From: Streptococcus downei MFe28
Lineage (GTDB): Bacteria > Bacillota > Bacilli > Lactobacillales > Streptococcaceae
Direction of reading: 5' to 3'
Length of the DNA: 64,000 bases
Assembly (NCBI RefSeq): GCF_900459175.1
Contig: NZ_UHFA01000002.1
Span: forward strand, 1,054,001 to 1,118,000
Part shown: piece by piece, positions 25,878 through 34,715 of the stretch
Layout of the letters: each line of letters opens with the position of its first letter
How positions within the stretch are numbered: the stretch's first letter is position 1
Program-made: the position numbers and the translations under genes
The notes under the pieces: generated by a model
Told to the model about the DNA's origin: nothing
Seen by the model: the letters and a program-made list of their open reading frames with translations, nothing else
The model's database searches: none

Positions 25878-27220
25878 TAGCGCATCTCCTTTCTGACAGC
25901 ACGGCGACTGGCCAAGATTTCTCTGAATTCCAGCATGGCTGTATAGGTAGCCAGAATATAGGCGTGCTCTTCTTCTTGATTTTCAATCAAGGTCATAATG
26001 TCCTTGAGGATCTCAGCTTGGGTGATTTTATCTTCTGGATAACCAGTCACCCGCAAACGCCTAGCAATTTCAGAATGGCGGACACCACCAGCATTGATTT
26101 CTGGAATATCCATCTCTAAGATAGCCTCAAAATTAGCATCCCAAATCCAGCTGGTATCAATGCCATCGGCATAGTTGGCATTAAGCAAAACTGACAGACT
26201 GAATGGGTAAGGGGCTAACTTAATCATGTCCAGGGCCTGACTAGCACCGACAGGATTCTTAATCAGAACCAGGGTGCAGGACTTGTCACCGATTTTAAAG
26301 GTTTCTTGTCGACCAAAGACGGCCCGACTCTTATCAAAGCCAGCCTTGATTTGGCTGGGTTGAACTCCGAAGAATTCGGCAACGGCTACAGCAGCTAGGG
26401 CATTATAGATGTTGTAGAGACCGCCGACGTTGATTTTATAATCCTGACCGTCAATGATGAACTGGGAAGTTTTGTTGGTAATTTCGGTCAGTTCGGTCAA
26501 GGCATAATCCAACTTTGGTCGCTCAAAACCACAATTAGGACAAGAATAGTCTCCCAGATTGGCATAGGTATTGAGGCGGTACTCTAAGATATGCTGACAC
26601 TTGGGGCAGAGAATCCCTTCCGTATTGTAGTGAGCCTGTTTTGGCTCAGATTTCTCCGTATCAAAGCCGTAGAATTTTACAGGGTTGACAACTTCCTTGG
26701 AATTAAAGAGGGGGCTGTCACCATTGGCTAAAATAGTTGCCTGAGGTGTCTTGGCAGCACCATCCAGAATCATCTGATAGGTGGTATAGATTTCCCCGTA
26801 GCGGTCCATCTGGTCGCGGAAGATATTGGTAAAAACAAAGAGACTAGGAGTGATGTAGTCCGTAATCTTAGGCAGGCTGGCTTCATCAATTTCCAGCACC
26901 GCAATCTTTTTGCCGGACTTGGCCTTTTTGGCTGTTAAAAAGGTTGAAGTGATACCGGTTATCATATTGGCACCACTAGGATTAGTCACAACCTCTCCGA
27001 AAGCTTCCTTGAGAATACCGACAGTCAGAGCTGTTGTCAGGGTTTTGCCATTGGTTCCTGTCACGACAACGATTTCGTAGTCCTTAGCGATGCTGTCTAA
27101 AATATCCTTATCAAATTTTAGGGCTAATTTACCAGGCAGAGTGGAACCCCGCCCCATCTTGCTAAGAACAAAATGAGCCGACTTCCCCGCCGTCACCCCT
27201 AATAACGTTTGTAATTTCAT
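25877..27220 (-). CDS. murT: Lipid II isoglutaminyl synthase, Mur-ligase-like subunit
   Basis: A 447-residue Mur ligase homologue which activates the D-Glu side chain of lipid II with ATP and adds the ammonia supplied by GatD. The ATP loop is [10 protein letters not shown] near residue 55. A zinc-ribbon-like insertion, [10 protein letters not shown]...YSCPNCG (about 200-230), is typical of MurT and absent from the classical Mur ligases. The C-terminal domain has [17 protein letters not shown]. No ribosome site precedes the ATG; an extended -10 (TGaTAAAAT) ends seven bases upstream of it, so the mRNA may be leaderless. Confidence 0.94.
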   Translation of the reverse strand: MKLQTLLGVTAGKSAHFVLSKMGRGSTLPGKLALKFDKDILDSIAKDYEIVVVTGTNGKTLTTALTVGILKEAFGEVVTNPSGANMITGITSTFLTAKKAKSGKKIAVLEIDEASLPKITDYITPSLFVFTNIFRDQMDRYGEIYTTYQMILDGAAKTPQATILANGDSPLFNSKEVVNPVKFYGFDTEKSEPKQAHYNTEGILCPKCQHILEYRLNTYANLGDYSCPNCGFERPKLDYALTELTEITNKTSQFIIDGQDYKINVGGLYNIYNALAAVAVAEFFGVQPSQIKAGFDKSRAVFGRQETFKIGDKSCTLVLIKNPVGASQALDMIKLAPYPFSLSVLLNANYADGIDTSWIWDANFEAILEMDIPEINAGGVRHSEIARRLRVTGYPEDKITQAEILKDIMTLIENQEEEHAYILATYTAMLEFREILASRRAVRKEMR

Positions 27221-27226
27221 AAGAAT

Positions 27227-27235
27227 ATTTTATCA
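27227..27235 (-). promoter_or_regulatory. Extended -10 promoter of murT, predicted leaderless start
   Basis: On the minus strand TGaTAAAAT ends at 27227, exactly seven bases before the A of the murT ATG (27220). Confidence 0.55.
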
Positions 27236-27476
27236 TAAAAGGGAATGGGAAAGAAGTCACGAATTCGGAGAATTTGACTTCGTCTTCCCACCCCCGAAAA
27301 ATCTTCATAAACTGAAAAAAAATTTAACAGCTCCTCGCTTTACTAGCATAAGAAGGGCTAACTACCGAAATATCAAGTCCTTTATCTCAATTATATTCGG
27401 CTAGTAGATTGAAATTTACACAAAGCTGAAAAAAACTAAAAAGATAGCGTTTTCTATTTACTTTTTTTAAGAAACT

Positions 27477-27485
27477 TGATAGTAT
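27477..27485 (+). promoter_or_regulatory. Extended -10 promoter of the ABC exporter, predicted leaderless start
   Basis: TGaTAGTAT ends at 27485, with TTTACT 17 bp upstream (27457-27462). The ATG is again seven bases downstream, with no Shine-Dalgarno. Confidence 0.55.
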
Positions 27486-27491
27486 AAAAAT

Positions 27492-28253
27492 ATGAAAAAT
27501 ACATCTATTATACAAGTTGAAAAACTTGTGAAAACTTACAGTGGCAAGAATGTTGTTAATGGTGTTTCCTTTGACGTGATGGAGGGCGAGATTTTCGGTA
27601 TTCTCGGTCCCAACGGTGCAGGTAAATCAACTATTCTGGAAATGATTGAAACCCTGCGCAAAATTGACAGTGGAAAGGTAACTCTTGATGGCATTGATGT
27701 TGCTAAAGATCCCAAAAAAGTCAAGAAGATCATCGGGATTCAGTTGCAAAACACTGCCTTTATGGAGAAGCTTAATCTAAATGAACAGTTGAGGATGTTC
27801 GCAAGTTTTTATGGTGTTAGCATCAATACCCGTGCTCTCTTGGAAAGCGTTAACCTTCTGGAGCATGCTAAGAAATATCCTGAGCAGCTATCGGGTGGTC
27901 AACGCCAGCGTTTCGCTATTGCCAGCGCTCTGGTCAATACGCCCCGTGTTCTCTTTTTGGATGAGCCAACAACTGGGCTGGACCCCCAGGCTCGCCGAAA
28001 CTTGTGGGAACTGGTGCAAGATATCAAAAAACGCGGAATTACTGTCGTTTTGACGACACATTACATGGAAGAAGCGGAGTTACTTTGCGACCGCTTAGCC
28101 ATCATGGATGAAGGAGAAATTAAGGTCATTGATAGTCCTAAAAATCTTATTCAGGCCTTGCTGGACCGTGGTTTCAAGAAAACAAAAGTCATTCAGGAAG
28201 CTGACTTAGAGGATGTCTTTATCGATCTAACCGGAAAGGAGCTGAGAGACTAA
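27492..28253 (+). CDS. ABC exporter, ATP-binding protein
   Basis: A 253-residue ABC ATPase. Walker A is GPNGAGKST, the signature LSGGQRQRFAIA, Walker B VLFLDEPTTGLD, and the switch His lies in LTTHYMEEAE. It resembles the ATPases of CcmA/DrrA-type exporters for drugs, lipids or peptides. The start is at the ATG at 27492; there is no ribosome site, and the promoter is placed for a leaderless mRNA. The permease gene overlaps its stop by one base, so the two are coupled. Substrate unknown. Confidence 0.9.
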   Translation: MKNTSIIQVEKLVKTYSGKNVVNGVSFDVMEGEIFGILGPNGAGKSTILEMIETLRKIDSGKVTLDGIDVAKDPKKVKKIIGIQLQNTAFMEKLNLNEQLRMFASFYGVSINTRALLESVNLLEHAKKYPEQLSGGQRQRFAIASALVNTPRVLFLDEPTTGLDPQARRNLWELVQDIKKRGITVVLTTHYMEEAELLCDRLAIMDEGEIKVIDSPKNLIQALLDRGFKKTKVIQEADLEDVFIDLTGKELRD

Positions 28254-29380
28254 TGAACTTTATCAAAACAACTGGGGTTCTATCCCTCTCCCTCTTTAAG
28301 CGCTCGATGCGGGATAAGATTTACCTCTTCTTCATGATTGGCCTGCCGGTCATTTTCTTGCTGGTTTTTGGAACCGTCTATAACCGTGAAAGTGTCAGTA
28401 GTTGGAATGTTGCCATCGAAAATAATACGGCAACTCCTGCCGGTAAGGAACTCAGTAAGCAGATATTAAAATATACTCTGAAAACAAAGAGCAATAAGAA
28501 AGGCTTTTTCAAAGAAATCAAGGTAAAAGATAGGAAAGCTGCTGAAGAGAAACTAGCCCGTGGTGAAATTGATGTTATTGTCACTTTTCCTGAAGACTTC
28601 GGTCAAATTTCTCAGACGAATAAGCGTCCAAGTGGTCAAATCAAGATTCTTTATCGGTCTGCTAGTCAAAGTGGGGCTGTTGCAGCCAGTGTACTAGATA
28701 AATTTGTAACTAAGCTGGACACAAAGTTGGGACGAGAGTCCGCAAATTTGACAGTTAAGACAGTTGAAAGTAATAAAAGAGGTCTCAGGCAATTTGATTA
28801 CCTTTTTGCGGGGATGTTAGCTTATACGCTGATGAGTTTTGGACTTATGGGCTTATCTAATGCCTTACCAGAAGATAAGAAAACAGGCGCTCTTAAGAGA
28901 ATTCACGCCAGCCCAGTTTCACCGGCCCAGTATATGTTCTCCTACATGCTCGCTTTCGTAGGTTTGGCAGCCATTGCCTTTCCAATTATGTTTGCTATTG
29001 CGACCTATCTTTTCAATTGGCAAATGGTTGGTAGCTGGCTTAATTTGATTGTGTTTGCTCTGCTGAGTTTGGTTATGCTCTTTAGTCTTGGCTTAGCAGT
29101 TGGTGGTTGGGCCAAGGATGATAAGCAGGCTTCTGGCCTATCCACTCTGGTCATGTTCCCACTCATGTTCCTTTCTGGTATCCTCTTCCCTCGCTTTATG
29201 ATGCCGGAATTCATTCAAAAGTTAACAGACTATATTCCATTGACACCTGTAAATGACGGTATCCGCCTTATCATCACAGAAGATTATTCTTTAGTACAAG
29301 TCTTGCCACAAATTGGACTGATTGCTTTGTTTGCGCTCATTATTTATGCCATTGCGATTAAAGTTTTCCGTTGGGGATAG
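28253..29380 (+). CDS. ABC-2 type exporter permease
   Basis: A 375-residue membrane protein with one N-terminal segment (about 20-42), a large outward domain (about 45-180) and a cluster of five segments in the C-terminal half. The family's GLMGLSNALPEDKKTGALKR loop lies near residue 195 and the LSGILFPRFMMPEFI turn near 310. It belongs with the preceding ATPase (TAATG overlap). The general class exports drugs, antimicrobial peptides or lipids; nothing nearby reveals the cargo. Confidence 0.88.
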   Translation: MNFIKTTGVLSLSLFKRSMRDKIYLFFMIGLPVIFLLVFGTVYNRESVSSWNVAIENNTATPAGKELSKQILKYTLKTKSNKKGFFKEIKVKDRKAAEEKLARGEIDVIVTFPEDFGQISQTNKRPSGQIKILYRSASQSGAVAASVLDKFVTKLDTKLGRESANLTVKTVESNKRGLRQFDYLFAGMLAYTLMSFGLMGLSNALPEDKKTGALKRIHASPVSPAQYMFSYMLAFVGLAAIAFPIMFAIATYLFNWQMVGSWLNLIVFALLSLVMLFSLGLAVGGWAKDDKQASGLSTLVMFPLMFLSGILFPRFMMPEFIQKLTDYIPLTPVNDGIRLIITEDYSLVQVLPQIGLIALFALIIYAIAIKVFRWG

Positions 29381-29519
29381 GGAGAAGATGGTTTATCTAT
29401 AGGATAGCCGTATACTGCATCTGAAAGCATGGAAGTAGGCAAAACTAGTATCTGGAGGAATTTGCTTTCCTTATTGAGCAATGGCTGCCTCCCTAGTTTT
29501 CATTTTGGATATAAAAAAG

Positions 29520-29545
29520 TGCTAGATTAAATCAATCTAGCATTT
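29520..29545. terminator. Bidirectional terminator between the ABC exporter and the GlsB-like gene
   Basis: GCTAGATT/AATCTAGC stem with A-run on one side and T-run on the other, serving the convergent genes. Confidence 0.8.
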
Positions 29546-29554
29546 TCTATAGCC

Positions 29555-29785
29555 TTAATCCAATAAAAATGAAACGACTGCAATGACGATGACAGCCCCT
29601 GCGATGGAAGGAATCAGGGCCATGCCAGCTAGCGACGGTCCCCAGTAACCAAAGAGGGACTGTCCAACAAAGGAACCGATTAAACCTGCAATAATATTGG
29701 CAAAACAGCCCATGGAGTCGCTCTTTCTGGTGATACCAGCTGCAACCATTCCGATAATTGCTCCCACAATAATAGCTCCAATCAT
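29555..29785 (-). CDS. GlsB/YeaQ/YmgE-family stress-response membrane protein
   Basis: A 76-residue protein, almost all hydrophobic, with three membrane segments and many glycines (MIGAIIVGAIIGMVAAGI, NIIAGLIGSFVGQSLFG, IPSIAGAVIVIAVVSFLLD). It matches the transglycosylase-associated/GlsB family linked to general stress, of unknown mechanism. GAGGTAAG precedes the ATG. A single gene with its own promoter, convergent with the ABC exporter. Confidence 0.85.
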   Translation of the reverse strand: MIGAIIVGAIIGMVAAGITRKSDSMGCFANIIAGLIGSFVGQSLFGYWGPSLAGMALIPSIAGAVIVIAVVSFLLD

Positions 29786-29815
29786 AATCTTACCTCTTTT
29801 AATTAATTTATTGCT

Positions 29816-29844
29816 ATTGTACCCAATTTCCTAGTTTTTGGCAA
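29816..29844 (-). promoter_or_regulatory. Promoter of the GlsB-like gene
   Basis: On the minus strand TTGCCA (29839-29844) and TACAAT (29816-29821) with a 17-bp spacer. Confidence 0.65.
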
Positions 29845-30028
29845 AATCCAAAAATGGATGAGCTGAAATTGGAATAGTTTGACTGATCCACTTTTGCCAA
29901 GATTGTAATTGATAAAGGAGTCTAGTGGATGACTGTTTTGTCTGAAATTAAATGACTAGGCCTAAAGAATCTGTGGTTCTAACACTGGATAATCTTCTTT
30001 GCCAGGTAAGGAAAAACCTGTTAAAAAG

Positions 30029-30037
30029 TGTTATAAT
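30029..30037 (+). promoter_or_regulatory. Extended -10 promoter of cdaA
   Basis: TGtTATAAT at 30029-30037, 46 bases before the ATG. Confidence 0.6.
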
Positions 30038-30083
30038 AGAAGGCGCTGATTTTCACAGTAGAAAAATAAGAAGAGAGGAATAC

Positions 30084-30941
30084 ATGAACGATTTAATCAA
30101 TTTAGATCCTGACTTTTGGCGGTCCATCTTTGATTCACCCTGGTCCATCATTGTCAATATCCTAGATATATTAATCGTTGCCTACCTCATCTATAAGTTT
30201 ATTAAAGCTTTAGCAGGAACGAAAATCATGTCTCTGGTACAAGGGGTCATCCTCTTTGTTCTCTTGCGTATCTTGGCTCAGATTATTGGTCTAACGACGG
30301 TTAGTTACCTAATGAATCAAGTCATCACTTATGGGGTTATCGCAGCGGTTGTTATCTTTGCACCCGAGATTCGGACAGGACTTGAGAAGTTTGGTCGGAC
30401 TCCTCAGGCCTTTATCCAAACCAATAATATGACTGAGGATGAGCAACTGATTGATGCCCTGATGAAGGCTGTTGCCTATATGAGTCCCCGTAAGATTGGG
30501 GCCCTGATTGCTATTGAGGGGACGCAGACCTTACAAGAGTATATTTCAACGGGGATTGTTCTCGATGCTGATGTGACTAGCCAGCTTCTGATTAATATTT
30601 TTATCCCCAATACCCCCTTGCATGATGGGGCGGTCATTATTCGCGGAAATAAGATTGCAACAGCCTGTTCCTACCTGCCCTTGTCAGAATCTGGCAACAT
30701 CTCTAAGGAATTTGGGACCAGACACCGGGCGGCTATCGGTCTTTCCGAAAACTCTGATGCATTGACCCTGGTTGTTTCCGAAGAAACTGGTGGCCTCTCT
30801 GTTACCTATAAGGGTGAGTTCCTACATGATTTAAGTCGAGAAGACTTGGAAGCCTTTTTGAGGGATAAGTTGATTAAGGCTGAGCCTAAGCGGGTTAACC
30901 TTCTCAATCAATGGAGGGGAGGTCGTCGGCATGAAAAATAA
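30084..30941 (+). CDS. cdaA: Diadenylate cyclase CdaA
   Basis: A 285-residue enzyme that makes cyclic di-AMP from two ATP; the messenger controls potassium and osmolyte uptake and cell-wall stability. Three N-terminal membrane segments (about 20-95) are followed by the DAC domain with its motifs DGAVIIRG near residue 185 and RHRAAIGLSE near 216. The start is the ATG at 30084, with AGAGAGGAA upstream; the frame is open further but lacks a ribosome site. It overlaps cdaR by 11 bases and is followed by glmM, the usual cdaA-cdaR-glmM operon. Confidence 0.95.
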   Translation: MNDLINLDPDFWRSIFDSPWSIIVNILDILIVAYLIYKFIKALAGTKIMSLVQGVILFVLLRILAQIIGLTTVSYLMNQVITYGVIAAVVIFAPEIRTGLEKFGRTPQAFIQTNNMTEDEQLIDALMKAVAYMSPRKIGALIAIEGTQTLQEYISTGIVLDADVTSQLLINIFIPNTPLHDGAVIIRGNKIATACSYLPLSESGNISKEFGTRHRAAIGLSENSDALTLVVSEETGGLSVTYKGEFLHDLSREDLEAFLRDKLIKAEPKRVNLLNQWRGGRRHEK

Positions 30942-31920
30942 TAGATTAAGATGGTTTCAAAAACGCCACATGATTCGCCAGTTTGGTACGGCTATAGCTT
31001 CCTTATTTATAGCCATCTTCATCTTTATGACGATTGTTAGTGGTGATGGAACCAATAAGGGAAACTCCAGCGGGGCCAATTCGTCCAGCTTTAGTGATAC
31101 TGTAGAAAATGTTCCTATCAATTTTAAGTACGACAGTAGCGAGTATTATATTTCGGGCTACGCTTCAACGGTTACGGTGACCCTGAGTTCATCCAATCGT
31201 GTTAATTTAACGACAGAGACCAACAAGTCAACCCGCAATTTCCAAGTGACGGCAGATTTGACCAATCTTAAGGAGGGGACTTCCAAGGTTCAACTAGATG
31301 TCCATAATTTGCCGGCTGGGATGACGGCCAAGATTGCACCGAATACAGCAACGGTTACCATCGGGAAAAAGAGGACCAAGACCTTTGCGGTTAAGGCAGA
31401 GATTTCTAATAGTCAGGTGGCTAAGGGTTACAAGGTGAAATCAACAGATTTGGATGTTGATGAGGTTAAGGTGACCAGTAACGAAGCGACCATTGCCCAG
31501 ATAGACCATATTCGAGCTAGCCTGCCAGACGATGAGCCAGCTTTGAGTGATGATTATGAGGGCAAGGTTAATCTTCAGGCCGTGGATGCTAGTGGCAATG
31601 TCCTAGCAGCGACTATCAGTCCTGAAACAGCCAATCTATCGGTAAATGTTTCAACCATGACCAAAAAGGTGCCGATTAAGGTTGAGCTAACTGGAGATAT
31701 GGATAGTTCCTTGTCCAATATCAGCTATAGCCTTGATACTTCAACAGCCCTTATCCAAGGGGATCAGGCTAGTCTAAATAGTATTAGTGAATTGACGGCC
31801 AAGGTTGATATTTCAAATGTCAAAGGAAATACGACTAAAACGGTCAAGCTAGCGGCTCCAGAAGGAGTGGTTGTAGATCCATCTGAAGTTGAAGTGAAGT
31901 TGACAACGACTAAGAAATAA
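30931..31920 (+). CDS. cdaR: CdaA regulator CdaR (YbbR-domain protein)
   Basis: A 329-residue protein with one N-terminal membrane segment (about 14-36) and an extracytoplasmic part of YbbR repeats (about 50-325; for example NLPAGMTAKIAPNTATVTIG). It binds and tunes the diadenylate cyclase CdaA. The gene begins inside cdaA (11-base overlap, GGGGAGG site), so the two proteins are made together. The outward repeats suggest it senses the wall. Confidence 0.93.
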   Translation: MKNNRLRWFQKRHMIRQFGTAIASLFIAIFIFMTIVSGDGTNKGNSSGANSSSFSDTVENVPINFKYDSSEYYISGYASTVTVTLSSSNRVNLTTETNKSTRNFQVTADLTNLKEGTSKVQLDVHNLPAGMTAKIAPNTATVTIGKKRTKTFAVKAEISNSQVAKGYKVKSTDLDVDEVKVTSNEATIAQIDHIRASLPDDEPALSDDYEGKVNLQAVDASGNVLAATISPETANLSVNVSTMTKKVPIKVELTGDMDSSLSNISYSLDTSTALIQGDQASLNSISELTAKVDISNVKGNTTKTVKLAAPEGVVVDPSEVEVKLTTTKK

Positions 31921-31972
31921 AATCTGATTGTGACGATTAAGAATGGAGGAAAGTGCCTAGCACTAGAATACT

Positions 31973-33325
31973 ATGGGAAATTATTTTGGAACGGACGGGG
32001 TCCGTGGTGAAGCTAATGTGGAATTGACACCTGAGTTGGCCTTTAAATTAGGTCGCTTTGGTGGCTATGTGCTCAGCCAACATGAAACCGAACGTCCTCG
32101 TGTTTTCGTGGCCAGAGATACGCGTATTTCTGGAGAAATGCTGGAGTCGGCCCTGATTGCTGGCTTGCTGTCGGTAGGAATTGAAGTCTACAAGTTGGGG
32201 GTCCTAGCGACCCCAGGCGTTTCTTACCTTGTTCGGACAGAAAAAGCCAGCGCTGGTGTTATGATTTCAGCCAGTCACAATCCAGCTCAAGATAACGGCA
32301 TCAAGTTCTTTGGTGGCGATGGCTTTAAGTTGGATGATGACCGTGAGGCCGAAATAGAGGCCCTTCTTGATGCGCCAGCAGATGAGCTCCCTCGGCCATC
32401 GGCCCAAGGCCTGGGAACTCTAGTTGATTATCCAGAGGGTCTGCGCAAGTATGAGAAGTTCCTAGTGGACTCAGGAATTGACTTGGAAGGGATGAAAATC
32501 GTCCTTGATACAGCTAATGGGGCGGCATCAGTTTCTGCTCGAGACGTCTTTCTTGATTTGAATGCTGATATTACTGTTATTGGTGAGAATCCTGATGGCC
32601 TCAATATTAATGATGGTGTTGGTTCAACCCACCCTGAACAACTGCAGGAAGCCGTTAAAGAAGCAGGAGCAGAAATTGGTCTGGCCTTTGATGGTGATAG
32701 CGACCGCCTGATTGCGGTTGATGAGAATGGGCAGATTGTGGATGGTGACCGGATTATGTTCATCATCGGAAAACACCTGTCTGAGCAAGGTAAACTAGCT
32801 CAAAATACTATTGTCACAACTGTCATGTCCAACCTTGGTTTCCATAAGGCCCTTGATGCCCAAGGCATTAACAAGGTTGTCACAGCCGTTGGTGACCGCT
32901 ATGTCGTTGAAGAAATGCGTAAAAATGGCTACAATCTTGGTGGTGAGCAATCTGGCCATGTCATTATTATGGACTACAATACGACAGGGGATGGCCAACT
33001 GACCGCTATCCAATTAACCAAGGTCCTCAAGGAAACAGGTAAAACCTTGTCGGACTTGGCTAGTGAAGTGACTATCTATCCGCAAAAATTGGTCAATATC
33101 CGAGTGGAAAACAGTATGAAGGATAAGGCCATGGACGTTCCGGTCATTGCCCAAGTCATTGAGAAGATGGAAGCAGAGATAGCTGGTAATGGTCGGATTC
33201 TGGTCCGGCCTAGCGGTACAGAACCCCTCCTGCGAGTGATGGCCGAGGCTCCAACGACAGAAGAAGTTGACTACTACGTCGATACCATTGCCAAGGTTGT
33301 CCAAGAAAAGATAGGTTTGGATTAA
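31973..33325 (+). CDS. glmM: Phosphoglucosamine mutase
   Basis: A 450-residue enzyme turning glucosamine-6-phosphate to glucosamine-1-phosphate for UDP-GlcNAc and hence peptidoglycan. The phosphoserine loop is [16 protein letters not shown] (Ser near 101), the Mg site DGDSDR near residue 243, the sugar loop GGEQSGH near 325, and the phosphate loop [11 protein letters not shown] near the C-terminus. It completes the cdaA-cdaR-glmM operon; in relatives, GlmM also binds and inhibits CdaA. The last base of its TAA stop is the first base of a BOX-like element. Confidence 0.95.
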   Translation: MGNYFGTDGVRGEANVELTPELAFKLGRFGGYVLSQHETERPRVFVARDTRISGEMLESALIAGLLSVGIEVYKLGVLATPGVSYLVRTEKASAGVMISASHNPAQDNGIKFFGGDGFKLDDDREAEIEALLDAPADELPRPSAQGLGTLVDYPEGLRKYEKFLVDSGIDLEGMKIVLDTANGAASVSARDVFLDLNADITVIGENPDGLNINDGVGSTHPEQLQEAVKEAGAEIGLAFDGDSDRLIAVDENGQIVDGDRIMFIIGKHLSEQGKLAQNTIVTTVMSNLGFHKALDAQGINKVVTAVGDRYVVEEMRKNGYNLGGEQSGHVIIMDYNTTGDGQLTAIQLTKVLKETGKTLSDLASEVTIYPQKLVNIRVENSMKDKAMDVPVIAQVIEKMEAEIAGNGRILVRPSGTEPLLRVMAEAPTTEEVDYYVDTIAKVVQEKIGLD

Positions 33326-33507
33326 TACTCTTCGAAAATCAAGATTTTCCCACGGATCAAGTCACTCTATGATTTCTCATTAAAGTGACAGCTGTCTGCT
33401 GTGTCACAAAGAGGCGCAAAGGTAACAGCCACCTCCTGCGACATCAGTTACTTTAGTGACTTGATGACCTTGCTCCTTGTCTCGGGCCTTCGATTTTCAT
33501 TGAGTAT
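33325..33507. repeat. BOX-like intergenic element (short form, 183 bp)
   Basis: It has the same ends as the 20001 element (ATACTCTTCGAAAATC and GATTTTCATTGAGTAT) and closely matches its last 120 bases (TGCGACATCAGT.ACTTTAGTGACTTGATG), but lacks the middle part. The hairpins GTGACAGC...GTGTCAC (33387-33408) and CATCAGT...TTGATG (33442-33467) are kept. It begins within the glmM stop codon and ends before rsuA. Confidence 0.85.
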
Positions 33508-33559
33508 AAACTTGGCATCAATTAACAGATTGGCTTGGCCCTGGAGGCCAGGCCCTTTA

Positions 33560-33568
33560 TGATATAAT
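33560..33568 (+). promoter_or_regulatory. Extended -10 promoter of rsuA
   Basis: TGaTATAAT at 33560-33568, about 34 bases before the ATG. Confidence 0.6.
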
Positions 33569-33601
33569 GAGAGAAATTGACGATGAGCAGAAGTTGGAAA
33601 T

Positions 33602-34330
33602 ATGCGCTTGGATAAATTTTTGGTGGACTGTGCTGTTGGTAGTCGCAGTCAGGTCAAGGCAATTTTGAAGAAGAAAGAGGTCCAGGTCAATGGCCAGATA
33701 GAAAGCTCCCCCAAGCGTCAGATTGACGAGAAGAAGGATAGGGTCACCCTTGCAGGTCAGCTTCTTAAGCATGAGACCTTTGTCTATTACTTGCTCAATA
33801 AGCCTCAAGGGGTTGTTTCAGCGACGGAGGATAGCCAGCACCAAACGGTCCTGGATTTATTGGATGAGCTGGCTCATCAAAAGCAGGTCTTTCCTGTTGG
33901 TCGTCTGGACATCGATACGACTGGCCTTTTACTGCTGACCAATAATGGCCCCCTAGCACATGCTATGTTATCACCCAAGAAACACGTCGCCAAGGTCTAT
34001 CAGGCCAAGGTGGAAGGCTTAATGACAGACGAGGATGTGGTCGCCTTTGGGCAAGGTATTAGACTCAAGGATTTTGTCTGCCGGCCCGCCCAACTTCAGA
34101 TTCTAGAAAGTGACCAGGCTCAAGGAAGCTGTCTGGTGCAAATTGAGATTGCAGAAGGAAAGTTTCATCAGGTCAAACGGATGGTCGCCAGCCGAGGAAA
34201 AAAAGTCCTTGAGCTCAAGCGGATAAGTATGGGGCCTTTGCATTTGCCCCATGATTTGTCCGAAGGCCACTATCGTCGCTTAAGTGCTCAAGAACTGGCT
34301 GATTTATCAGGGTTCCATGTTGATTTGTAG
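33602..34330 (+). CDS. rsuA: 16S rRNA pseudouridine synthase (RsuA family)
   Basis: A 242-residue enzyme which makes pseudouridine in small-subunit rRNA (position 516 in E. coli). An N-terminal S4 RNA-binding domain (MRLDKFLVDCAVGSRSQVKA, about 1-55) is followed by the synthase domain, with the catalytic Asp in VGRLDIDTTGLLLLT near residue 103. The length fits RsuA. The site before the ATG is weak (TTGGAAA). It has its own promoter just past a BOX-like element. Confidence 0.88.
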   Translation: MRLDKFLVDCAVGSRSQVKAILKKKEVQVNGQIESSPKRQIDEKKDRVTLAGQLLKHETFVYYLLNKPQGVVSATEDSQHQTVLDLLDELAHQKQVFPVGRLDIDTTGLLLLTNNGPLAHAMLSPKKHVAKVYQAKVEGLMTDEDVVAFGQGIRLKDFVCRPAQLQILESDQAQGSCLVQIEIAEGKFHQVKRMVASRGKKVLELKRISMGPLHLPHDLSEGHYRRLSAQELADLSGFHVDL

Positions 34331-34383
34331 GGGTAATCATGGTAAGATAGATTAGAATAATGCAATGAAGAGGTAGATATATT

Positions 34384-34509
34384 ATGGCTTTTGGAGAAAA
34401 TGGTCCACGCAAGAAAACGTTTTTTGAACACTTGACCATGTGGGTAGTCTTATTGATGGTTATCATTACTGTCGGAGCAATTGTACTGGGAGCCCTCACC
34501 GCCTTCTAA
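34384..34509 (+). CDS. DUF4044-family small membrane protein
   Basis: A 41-residue protein. A short charged N-terminus (MAFGENGPRKKTFFEHLT) leads into one membrane helix (about 19-40, ending LGALTAF). It fits the DUF4044 family of short streptococcal membrane proteins, function unknown. GAAGAGG precedes the ATG. It lies between rsuA and obg on the same strand. Small size makes it easy to miss, but composition, start site and conservation of the family support it. Confidence 0.8.
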   Translation: MAFGENGPRKKTFFEHLTMWVVLLMVIITVGAIVLGALTAF

Positions 34510-34715
34510 GGAGAGTTGACAGCATTGCAAGGCTCTATTGGCTTTAGTTGGTTGGACTGGGTTTTGCTTTTAGTTCCGCCAGACTCTTGGATTTCTGGAT
34601 ACTCATCTTTTACAACTGAGTCTGGAGTCCCAAGGAGACAGGATTACATTAAAACGGTGAAGAGGTCGGAGGTTTACCCAACCTCTTTTAGAATGTCAAA
34701 AGATAGGGAAATAGT

